DNA from: Xylona heveae TC161
Taxonomy: Eukaryota > Ascomycota > Xylonomycetes > Xylonales > Xylonaceae
Assembly (NCBI RefSeq): GCF_001619985.1
Contig: NW_017264201.1
Span: forward strand, 1,054,001-1,118,000
DNA length: 64,000 nt
Direction: 5' to 3'
Positions 50,030 to 60,400 of the stretch are shown one piece after another. Positions within the stretch are counted from its first letter, which is position 1; every line of letters starts with the position of its first letter. A program made the position numbers and the translations under genes. The notes below the pieces were generated by a model. The model worked only from the letters and a program-made list of their open reading frames with translations, was not told where the DNA came from and ran no database searches.

Positions 50030-51429
50030 ATTATTTTTTTTTCTCTCTCTTAACGACGACACGTTGCGATGATTGAACTGGGTGGCTTTTTGTTGTTGTT
50101 GCTGTTGCTGTTACCTACCACGACATGATCTCATTATGTTGTTATTATACAATTTGCCTGTTTTAATATCTCTTGATTCTTCCCAATTTGGAGCGCGGAG
50201 CGCGGAGTCTTTGGTGACATTGGGGTAAATTGGAAAGAAGTTTGTTTATTTTTCGTTTTTCCTATCCATTGTTCCGTCTTGGTGGAAATGTATTGATTCT
50301 GGGGTCTGAAACTTATTATATCCGATACAAAGTTGTCTTTCTATCCTCTCTTCTATACTCTTTTTTCTATACTCTTTTTTTTTGTTATATTTCTCCTGCC
50401 GATTTCCCTCCTCCTGCAGATGTGTTCGTGTTTAGCTGGTAGCTGGTATTGATAGCTGATGTTGGCTGTATCGGCCTCGTCGGCCTCGTCGACCTATATA
50501 CATTTGAGGCCCTTTTTATATTCTTCAACGTCTTGGGTTTTTCTTTTATTTTATTTCGTTTTATTTCCATTTTATTTTTATTTTGGGATTCTCTTTCTTT
50601 CTGTTTCGATTCCGGTATTATTACTAATCTCTTGGATTTTTATTTATTATCTTTATCTTTATTTATTTTCATTTATTTTTTATAAATTTGACTCGATATG
50701 ATTAATCATATACTTATCCATTATCCATTATCCACTACCTTCGTATCCACTATCAATTTACTTGATTTTTTTATTTCCTTTTGATCCATCCATTATCTGT
50801 CTAGCTGTCGAGCTGTCCATCTGTCTATTTTCCTTTTCTCAACTCTCACTCCCCCCCCCCCCCCCCCTCTCTCTCTTTTCTTTTTTATTTTTATTTCTGA
50901 AATACTATAATGAGATACCATATTCAGATACTATATTAAAATACTGTGAACGGATGGCGTTGATAGTGGTGGTGGTAGTAGTAGTGCATCTCTTGCTCAG
51001 TCTATAGTCTAAGTTTAAGTCTACGTCTTCATTTGTAATTTTACATGCAGGTCCAATTCCAGGTCCAATTCCAGGTCCAATTCCAGGTCCAATTCCAGGT
51101 CCAATTCCAAGTCCACGTCGAGGTCCACGTCCACGTCGAGGTGAACAAAGGTTCATCTGCATTCGTTCACTAGAGAAACAAACAAAAGAAAAAAGATGAA
51201 TTGAATTGAATCAAATCGAATCCGATGTCCCGTTTCCGGAAATGCATGCCCAGTGGTAATGCCACTACTATACTAACGCCAATACCAACGTCAATACCAA
51301 CGCCAATATCAGCGTCAAGAAAAAAAAATGATAAGCAACTTCCAACGCGGGAGAAATGTACAAGCAATCTTCCAAATCATGAGAAATGTACAAGCAAATC
51401 AGATAAAAAAGGAGAAAAAAAAAAATAAT
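50030..51429. repeat. Convergent areA/hsk3 intergenic region with minisatellites
   Basis: The + strand is T-rich from 50030 to about 50880 (candidate areA 3' UTR), then carries a C17 run (50851-50867), a perfect 12-bp unit (CAGGTCCAATTC) repeated five times at 51048-51107 with a diverged CCACGTCGAGGT tail, and a second degenerate array of about 12 bp near 51277-51315 (CGCCAATACCAA-like). A 17-bp direct repeat (GAGAAATGTACAAGCAA) lies at 51351-51367 and 51381-51397. From 51300 the + strand turns A-rich, matching a T-rich 3' flank for the minus-strand hsk3. Confidence 0.75.
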
Positions 51430-52035
51430 CTATTGTTCATCTTCAGTCAAGTGCTGTTCGTGTTCCTGCTCCTGCTCGTGCTCCTGCTGATCGCGCTGAA
51501 CTTGGGCTTGGTACTGGGCTTGGTACTGGTACTGGTGAGCGGCGGCAGCAGAGGCAGCGGCAGCGGTTTCTTCGCCGAGGACTTTGCTCGCGGCCATGAA
51601 TCTATACAATAAAGATGAGATTAGATAATTAGAATGTCAAGTATTTGGATGTCGGGCTATTGTAGAGGGGATAAAAAAGGCAGGGGCGGGGAAATAGGGT
51701 GTGAGATGTGAGATGTGAAGCAACTTCCCGACCCCAACACCGCCAGTCAAAAATAAAAATAAAAATAAAAATAAAAATGAATGCAAGGAGAAAGAAAAGA
51801 AGGGGAGCAAACGCCCCCTCCCCCCCGGCAGGGGGGCGCGAAAAAAAAAGAAGACGTACAATCCACCAGTCCATCCACCGAGCTCGGCGATAAAGTTTGC
51901 CTGGACAGCAGTCATCCGGAGCAGGTTCTCCGTGTCTGCAAGGTTTGCTTGTAACTGCGCTAATTGCGACTGCAAGTGTGCGTGTTGTCTTGGCTTGATG
52001 CTGCCCGTGGCGGTCGACAGGCGGTTGGGGGCCAT
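51430..52035 (-). CDS. hsk3: DASH/Dam1 complex subunit Hsk3
   Basis: Two minus-strand exons, 52035-51860 and 51601-51430, join in frame through a 258-nt GTACGT...ATAG intron to 115 residues. The coiled-coil core HLQSQLAQLQANLADTENLL followed by MTAVQANFIAELGGWTGGL and FMAASKVLGEE is the Hsk3 family pattern. Family knowledge: Hsk3 is one of the smallest of the ten DASH/Dam1 subunits, which form rings on microtubules and couple kinetochores to the spindle. The core ends near residue 80; the remaining 35 residues are a Gln/Tyr/Glu/His-rich low-complexity tail (QYQYQAQYQAQVQ, then EHEQEQEHEQH) not needed for the fold as known in yeast. The intron is rich in simple sequence: AAAATA repeats (51749-51778) and a strong GC hairpin (51812-51838). 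Confidence 0.9.
51812..51838. repeat. GC-rich hairpin inside the hsk3 intron
   Basis: A C-rich arm and a G-rich arm (CGCCCCC... and ...GGGGGGCG) face each other across a short loop centred on GGCA, giving a near-perfect stem just upstream of an A9 run and close to the 5' splice site of the minus-strand intron. Possible effect on splicing is speculative. Confidence 0.6.
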
Positions 52036-54677
52036 CGAATGGCGGGGAAATGCTGTGCTTGTCAGTACTTTGCCACATTGTCACATTGTCACCAGAGAAT
52101 GTTTATCCCGTCCCATCCCATCCCATCCCATCCTGTCCCAGTTAAACTGTTCTATTTAACTGCAGACTGTAAAGTCTGGAAAGAAGTCTGGAAGTCTGGG
52201 GAGAAGACAGATTCAGGAAAAAATAAGAGTCATGGTTTCGTACCTCCAGCTGCAGTCGATGGCCGCGACCGTGAGTTGCTCGGTTGAGGGAGCGGCATGC
52301 TGATTGTATGTTGTTGCGATGATTACGGTCTAGGATAGTCTTCGATAGACAGCTCGACAGACAGCTTGATCAGCACCACCGTCTTATGACTCTCGATCGG
52401 GTCCGTGTTGCTTCCGATGCCTTTATTGTTGCGCGAGGGGCGCAGATTGTTCAGTCGCAGATCCCCAGCGGCGGTCGCGGGATCGAGTATCTCAAAGCGC
52501 AAGGGTACTGGTCTGCCCTTATGTAGACTGCCTTGACCTATGATCAATGCGATAAACTAGATCTGGTCTTGACCCGCCGGCGTAGATGCGCAGACTGAAA
52601 CTTTAGTACGCTGGACGTGAAAGTGGACGTGGACAAAATATGGCGAATCGCTAATCTGGAGAATGGCAAGCTCTCAGTCGGTGAGAATGAATGGGCAGTG
52701 ATCGATGCGCGTCTTATTATCCGTCGGAAAATACGTTTAGAATTGCTTGCTTTGGTGGCTTCGGTGGGGATGAATTATCGCGAAGCTTTGGGATGTACGG
52801 AGTATCGAGTATGAAGACGAGACAAACAAAACAAACCCGTCCCAAAGAGTAATCACAGTTCCTCTGCTCGCGTGGGGAAAAGACGACAACATTGCAACGC
52901 TTATCGCCCGAAAGTACTACGTAGATGGACGCCGACGCGGGTAAACTTTATTCCGCCAGTCTAGCATGCACAAGCCAATCAAGCGCAAACTTGAGGAGAA
53001 GCGTCCGGGGTCGGAACTAGCCAATGGCACAACAAGCTGAGAGTTGAGAGCCAAGCGTCCTCTCAGTCGAATCCATACAATACACCAGTGATATATTCTA
53101 CACCAGCCATATGCAGAACACCGATAACGATGATGTGAGGAGTACCTTTATATCAAAGATTCAAAATGGAGAGCTGCTTAGGAGTCTATTTGCTGGGTAT
53201 GTTTAATCTGCCCCAGGACGCAGGTCAGTCAGCGGCTTTCATTCTCAGAGACCAGTCTCAACTGTAGCGGGTGGCCTCAAGTAATTAACTTTTTCATCTG
53301 GAAATGTGTATCAAGAAAACGACGCTCTATATCTGAACAAGCAAGTTAGAAGGAAGAATGGTGATTTGAGATCATGCTCTACGCAAAAGAGCAACACATG
53401 ATGCAATTTCGAACGCTTATGAGAATAGAGATGACCATATTCGGAGAAAGTGATGATGATGTTGATGATGCCTACTATGACTAACATTACTTCTTATTGT
53501 ACTGTTATGCCCCGGGGCTTGTCGCCATAAATATAATAAACAGATGAAAAAGAAAATTTGGAGGGACAACAAGTGAGAAAAGGCCTATGTACGATAGAAA
53601 AAAAAAAAAAAAAACCACACATCGCGAAGCAATAGAGCAAGAATTATGCGTGTGCAGTTGCGAAACATGTAGAAGAGTGTATGCATATAAAAGGGAAAAA
53701 AAAGGGAGTGAGAAAAGGGGAGACATGAGCCAGCTGGCTTGAAGGGTCCGCCGCGTAAATTGCGAGTCCTCCGCCAGGGATGGGAAATGCCTGGCATGGA
53801 GAAGTGGCGACTTGATGCCAAGCAGTAAGCCAAGCAACCAAGCGCCAAGCCACCCGGACACGAGAATCTGGACTGAGAATCCCAATTGACGAAGCTGAAG
53901 GGCCTAGATCAAAGTTCATCTGCAGCCTCTGACTGGTATAGCCGCGAAACCATTACCAAGACATCACCCAAAGAACGCAAGGTCAAACAAAAACACCATG
54001 CAGAGGATATAGAGAGAAAAACCCGAGTATCCCATTCCATACAATGCATCTGTACGAGCTTGCCGTCCGTCAATGAGTCCATCCAGTTTCTTGCCGCGTG
54101 CATCACAAAACCACTCCCCCGGCGCTAATTCCCACAGTAGCTTTGATACCTTGCTCAGCCGTCATCGATAAGTCCTCATCAAATCTAATCGACTATTTTT
54201 TTCGACCCGCTTAAATTTCATGGAGAAGAGAAATGAAAGAAAAAGAAAGTGAGACGCGAAAACAACAGGGACCCATATCATGTATGCCGTACTGGGAAAA
54301 CAATAAATAATAACAAAACCTCTGGGGTGTACCAAATCTAAGAAACTTGAATATGATGTGATGCACATTAGCCCGGCGCTCGCAGTCCTTACTCTTACCC
54401 CGAACCTCTTTCTCAAAGGCGCAAACTAATGAAAACCTTGGTTATCATCCATATCGGGGACTCAAGGAGAGGGGGAAAAAAGAAAGAAAGAAAAAAGCTT
54501 TCGAAGATTTGAATGAAGAGAAGAGGGGAAAGAAAAAAGATGAAAGAGGTGACACGCCAAAAGTCTCCAATATGAAAACCTCCCCATCTTTGCAGCCATT
54601 ACTCAAATGGTGACAAGTGGTCGCATCAGAAAGAATCGTAAAAGAGTAAGAAAGAGACTCGGTGGGATGAAGAGAAT
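52036..54677. other. Intergenic region between hsk3 and the KPR-fold gene
   Basis: ATCCC pentamer repeats lie at 52105-52132 near the hsk3 start, within its promoter or leader. A possible exon at 52326-52523 is listed separately. A TACGGAGTA copy lies at 52796-52804. From 53500 to 54670 the + strand is A-rich with purine tracts (for example 54470-54545), the expected look of a T-rich 3' UTR for the minus-strand KPR-fold gene. I see no other gene. Confidence 0.55.
52326..52523 (-). CDS. Possible orphan exon, unrecognised
   Basis: A minus-strand frame of about 65 codons ends in TAA near 52326 and reads with well-mixed, protein-like composition (LRFEILDPATAAGDLRLNNL, then KTVVLIKLSVELSIED). Upstream, CTACATAAG near 52523 or TTTCAG near 52600 could be acceptors, and a stop in the same frame lies further up. 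I found no convincing first exon or start codon. It could be the last exon of a small gene, or chance. No family recognised. Confidence 0.18.
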
Positions 54678-57423
54678 CTAAATGCCGGTATTAGGTCGAG
54701 GGCCGAGGCTGCTTTGGCTGCTGTGAGCCGAATTTTCGGAATCAATCTGGGCGCTTTCACCACTCGCCGCGCTAGCGCTCGCACTGCCCGTCAGACTTCG
54801 CACATTTGGAGCGCTCTTAGGCGGGTAAAGGTTGCTCACCCCAGCATGCTGCTCAACCTGTTGTGGTGCCACAGTATTTCCTTGTCCAGGCGGATGCCTC
54901 GGAATCGGTGCCCGCATCATCCCCGGAGGTGATGGTCGGCTGCCTTGCGTTGGTGGTCCGTTAGGACCCATATATCCGTTCGGTCCATTGGGCGGCGAAG
55001 GTCTACCGGTCCTTCTGCCAGGGTTGTATGGGTCTCCTGGAGACTGGCTTGGGCGACGCGCCATGGCCGGATAGCCTCCGGGCATGCTACCAGAAATGCT
55101 GAGCTCGTCCAGCCGAGCTGCAGTCAAAGAGTTCGCGCGAGATTCATGACCAATACGCGCGCGATCGACGTCGCCATAACGGTCCGAGGAATAGCCCAGC
55201 AGAGCATTATCCATAATTGAATCGTGAAGCCCAGGAACATCCTGCATGAGCGCCGTACTCGTCCGGTTGCGACTCATACCGGGCCGTGTGCGTCCGAATC
55301 CAAAATGTGAGCCCGAGGCCATCTCAGGGTTCTTGCGGAGCTGGTTAACACTAGGGATCTTGCGATTCCGTTTTGAAGTAATGCTCATCATGTCAACGTT
55401 GTCCGGGTCAATCATCGGAACAGGTGCGCGAGAATTCAACGGATCAAAGTACTCATCGTCATCATCGTCATCCCAACTACCTCCGCCACCGCCGCGACGA
55501 GGAGAAGGCTGAGGTTTCCGAGGAGGGCCACGTCTCATGTTGAATTCTTGCTCACGCAACGCGAGCTCCCGTGCGCGAAGCATCAAATCTCTTTCACGCG
55601 CGTTGAGCTCAGAATGGGGTGTATTCATTGCAGCGCTACCCATAGTCAAATCGACATTGGTGGGGGCGCCAGCGCCATCGGGCACACCCCCTTCTGGGAT
55701 GTTGTCATAGAGTACCACATGGCTAAAATCTTCAAGGTCATTACCCTCTAGCGATGGCCGTCGAGAGAGTTGACCTGGTGGCGGTGCTCCAGCTAGTGAT
55801 GAAGGACCCCGTGGCGGGTAGTTGCCATTGACGAGTGGTCGGGGAGGAAAGCCGTTCGCCGATGGCGGCGCTCGTCGCATTTGTGGCGGCGGAGGGCCAA
55901 CACCCGATGGGACTCGACTGCGCATACCATTTCGCATCGGACCATTCATCGGACCCCCGTTGCTCGGCGGCCGCGAGAGTGGGCCGGGTCGCACCATTGG
56001 ACCATTTACGCCAGGCGACGTGGGTGGAACGGCCGGGCGTGACTGATTGACTGTGTTGATGTGATGAAGAAGAGCATACAAGGTTTCAATACGTGGAACA
56101 TGTACGCCCAACTCCTGGGCAAGCTTGATAGGTGAACCCAGGTAAGTTTCGACTTCCATCGGCCGCCGAGCAGTGAAGTCCTGATACATGATGCTTCGGG
56201 CATCTATCGGCTGAATCATCGTCTCCATGGTCTTCTCCTTGAAATCCTCGGGAAATGAACAGCCTTGCGCGGTTGCAATCTGAAGCACTTCATCAATCAC
56301 GTCTGATACCAGAGGGCGAACGCCGACTTTGCCGAGTAGATCGGCATGGTTCGGAGTCTCAAACAAGACACTGGCGGGATGGAACGAAATGGGACTGGAG
56401 CACCAAAAAAGTTAGAATATGCAAAGAAGAAGTACAAAAACGACAAGAAGCGAAAACATGAAACCTACCCAATCATGCGCTCATACTGCTGTTGTCGAAT
56501 ATTCTCCGAGACCTTGCAGTCAACCTGGCCAGAAGACAATGTCATTGCTAGCGCCTCCGCCATGTCTGACTGGATCGAGGCGGGGATGCTTGGGTTCTTG
56601 TTCGCGGGACCGACCCAGACATCTGTGCTGCCTTGATGCTCAAACTCGCTAGCACCCAATTGCGTAATCTCGGCTCCAGAAACAAGTGAGAGCACAACGT
56701 TGGTGGGAAATCGCTGCTCCAAATGGGCCTCGACCCCCAGCGAATGTGTCGTGTTGACGAGAATACAAGTGTGTTGCGGCGTGACAACAGGCTCGATCAC
56801 GGCCGAGAGGTCGTAGACGTCGGGAAGTGCTTTGACGCACAATAGAACGTAATCAAACGGACCCTTTTGTGTTGTAGACGCTTCCTCGGGCGATCGGACA
56901 ACTTTTCGGAACAGTCAGATTTCAACCATCCAGCCCAGCCGAAAGGCCAAACGTCTTTGGAGTAGAAGTTCAGACATACCTTGATGCGGCTTAAACCTCT
57001 CATTGCCAAAAAGTTTTGACCTGCGCCAAATTTGTCAGCGCTGGACCCGGTAGAGTTCACCAGAACACGGTGGAGATCAATTTTATCCTATACGTACTTG
57101 AACGTAATTCCATACTGTGCAACGGCATCAAAACCGGATTTCCACACCAGCGTCACGTCACAAGCGTTCGTGGCCTGCAATCGCCATGACAGGAAAGCTG
57201 AAACAGAATTTCCGCCCACTGTGAAATGACCGTATCGTCAGCACCGCCATCAGAAAGTTGTTGGAGGAGTATTTATTCCATCGAGCAGAGAAATGGCAAA
57301 GTGCATATTCCACAGCAAAAGGGCTCGGATGTAGATGAAGAGAAATCTAGGCAGAGATGGGTGCTAGAGGGCAAGATGAGACAGACCTGACAAGATTCGT
57401 AACCGTGGCGTTGACGGTGCCAT
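54678..57423 (-). CDS. Ketopantoate-reductase-fold (ApbA/PanE-like) protein with long disordered C-terminal tail
   Basis: Five minus-strand exons, 57423-57387, 57218-57098, 57020-56980, 56901-56469 and 56394-54678, join to 782 residues. Residues 1-210 read as a Rossmann domain (ILSVGGNSVSAFLSWRLQ, VTLVWKSG, DYVLLCVKALP) and 211-325 as the helical KPR C-terminal domain (NIRQQQYERMIG, SIMYQDFTARRPMEVE). The nucleotide loop is GGNSVSAF rather than the usual GxGxxG. Where the bacterial enzyme has the catalytic lysine in a WxKLxxNxxIN block, this protein has YERMIGPISFH, so lysine seems replaced by arginine and the asparagines by proline and histidine. Residues 330-782 are Pro/Gly/Ser/Arg-rich and disordered, with an Asp-run (DDDDDEYFDPLN) and repeated PxxP words. 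Ordinary KPR enzymes are about 300 residues. It is probably not a working ketopantoate reductase; a scaffold or signalling role is only a guess. Confidence 0.85.
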
Positions 57424-60400
57424 ATCGGCTCAAATATCTATAGTAGAAGCCCAAACAATTCCTCCGCCGGTATAAACAGACCAAGCAATGCCGCGCAAAT
57501 GTCCACGCTGAATGCCAGAGGCCGTGGCGCGGTCAATTATCCTTTGGTGAGCCCGTTTTCCACTTTTCCCAGGGAGAACGAGGAGGGAGGTTTGTATGGT
57601 ATCGGCACCGAATGTAGGTGCGCCGGACCCGAGATTGATTAGGTGATCCACGTCCAACAAAAAACGAATGTCGTGTCGAATCGAAGGAGAGTAAGGCAAC
57701 GCCAGACTTTCTCGTCGGATCGATCAGTTTGAAGAAAGAACGAACGTGGGTGAGAGAGGTTGTAGAAGCGGTAGGTGACGAGAGAGAGAGGGAAAACGGA
57801 AAGAGGATGGAGAGTGAGCGTGAGAGTGAGCGTGTGCGTGTGTGTATGAATCGAGGGAAAGCCACCGGGGAAAGTACTAAAGCACAGATGAGAAAGTGGA
57901 CGGAGACTGTGAGAGGATCCTCTTCGCAGAGTCTCTCTCGTTCGCGCTGTCCGCTCCTTCCCTGTGGGTTGTTCAATCTCCAACGGTCGGCAGCCAATGG
58001 TTGATTCGCTTCGGAAATAGCTATCGACCGGACGAGCGTGTGGTGGCCGGGGGGTTGCCTAAGACGGGGGTCTGATGGAACCAGCGAAAAAAAGTGAGAA
58101 GCAGGCAACAAGACGGGCACTTGAGAAGGACTAACAGTACTTAGAGCAAAGTAGTGGTGACCTAAGAGGAATGGCTGGCTCGCAGTACCTTGTTTCAAGT
58201 ACCGGTACAGGGCCTCAATGGTAGACTAAGAGTGATGGCCCTGTTGTTGGCCTCTGCACCGCAAATAGCACGAGTTTTCCGCTGAACAACCACCCGCAAT
58301 GATATCGAATTTTTGCCCAGTGGTCGTGATCATGCCCCGAGAAAACCACAATCTCAACGTGTCAATGTCAATCCTGCGCTTATGGGACGTATTACCTTCC
58401 ACTCGGAATCAATTCCAGAGCGAATCAGGAGTCAAGGAGCGGGCTTCAACACAGAAACGGGTAAAAGGGACCCGGGAAAGACTGAAGCGAATGTTCGCGA
58501 GCGGAATCAGCACCAGACAGTACTTGAGACTGCCGCAATTGAGTTTTTTTGATATGTCTGAGATTTTTTTCGCTCCTGTGCTGTAGATTGGTGGGTTGTG
58601 TCTCAGGCCCCTCGGCTGAAAATACCTGGCCGCTGCAATCGGAGAATGGGGCGGAGCTGTGGGAGCGTGGAGGTATGGGGTGAGTCGTGGGTGGTGAAAT
58701 GCTTACAACCCGTGCTCAGGGCGAACGGCGAGAGGAGGTTGGGAGGGACGTGACAAAGGGACCAGATGGACCCCAGAACGGGTAAGGTTTACGACACGTC
58801 CCGCAGGTACGCGAGGGAAAATAAAGGGCAGTAAGGGTCTGAAGGGTATACAGAAGGGTACGACGAGGTATGCGATGCAAAGGGAAGGAACGAGGTACGA
58901 GAGCGAGCGAGTGAGTGAGTGAGTGAATGAATGAGTGGCCGAGTGGGTAAGATACAGAGTAGAGAGCGTGTGCGTGAGAGAGAGAGAGAGAGTGTGTGTG
59001 TGTGTGAGTGGGGATGCAGCAGATCCAGAGGGAGAACTGAATACTTGAGGGGTCGCCTTTACCATGTACCACTACTTGTACCTCACGAAGAAAAGGAAAA
59101 ATCATCACGAGTTGCCATTGACGAAAAGACGCATAGGCAAAAATGGCAGTCGATTTCATTTACCCCTTTTCCCAAAAATTTCCCATCTCGATCTCGATCG
59201 CAAAGAAAATGCATATGAAGATGAATGATGATACATGACGCTCAACAAGCATCGTCTGACACGCCCCGCTATGGTGCTAATCTGGGTTCAACCGGTTGTC
59301 GGTTGCTCCATTTTAGACACTAAGGAGCGATCAGTCAAGTCCAACTTGTCTACTCGATAAGTTTGACGATACCGCTGTTAAATGACCTTTGAAGCGAGAG
59401 CGGCCAGGAACGCGTACACGGGTTACGTCGTGGAAAGTACAGTGACTATACCGTAGTAGTGCAGACTACAGAGTACTACCTCGCTACTGTCCACACAACA
59501 ACACAATCAAGATGAATCTGCTCGGTTAAGTCCCACGCCAACATCGGGGCCTTAAAGCCCCCATGCCAACTTTAGCCAACAGGGCGGTACCAGTACTTGC
59601 CGGAGCACATTGTTCAAGTCCCATGTGGTCTTCCATTCCGTTAGCAGAACGTCCGGGCTAACAGTCTCTGAACCGCAAACTAGTCACAACAGTACAGTGT
59701 TTGGCTTATGGCTGCAGAACAGATTGTACTTGAGTTTCAGGAGAATCGACCCATGAACCCGGGGCAGGAAAGGATCATCCTTTCTCTCTTGCAGCTCATC
59801 AACTTCTCGTTTGCATAAGTTCAGAAGAACCTATAATGATATCCTCGTGGTCACAATGGGCTTGCTATTCGAATTCAAGCCCTGTTGGACTTCTATATCC
59901 GGATATCAGTGATGATTTCGCCCGTGAGGAGTACCTATACGTAAAAGTCATTGCGCCCTAACTCCGACTATCCTCCAAATTGAAAAGTTTTGCAATATAG
60001 TAACAAATCATGCCACATTGCGCATTGATTGAGAATCAGCAGGCAGCAGGATTTCGGCAGGACGTTGAGGAGGTGCAGTATAGAGGTATGGCTTAGGATC
60101 GCGTCCCTATAATCAAAGAACGGTCCTGTACCTGACCAAATGGTGGAAACGGTGATTGCCGGGCAACCGTCGACCTGCGGCAGGGGCGTCGGGCCAGCAG
60201 ACCCATGCGGCCGCTGATGCCAGCCAATCGGCCAATCTCATCTCACTGTGCGCCTCGGGGTGCTTGGCGTGTTTGGCCGATTCCCACGCACGAGATGAGC
60301 ATGGGGAGGGCGCCGCAACTTAGTGGGACGATGAAAGGGTACGTCAAACAGATGTAGGAGTTTATGTGTAGAGAGTTTCTCATAGCGTGATTGCTCACTT

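Noticed and set aside
50905-51162. Minus-strand frame with GIGP repeats
   Set aside because: It is only the translation of the 12-bp minisatellite and has no conserved flanks.
57533-58198. 221-codon minus-strand frame upstream of the KPR-fold gene
   Set aside because: Composition is Ser/Leu/Arg/Thr-rich and driven by CT/GA microsatellites; it overlaps the expected leader and shows no family resemblance.
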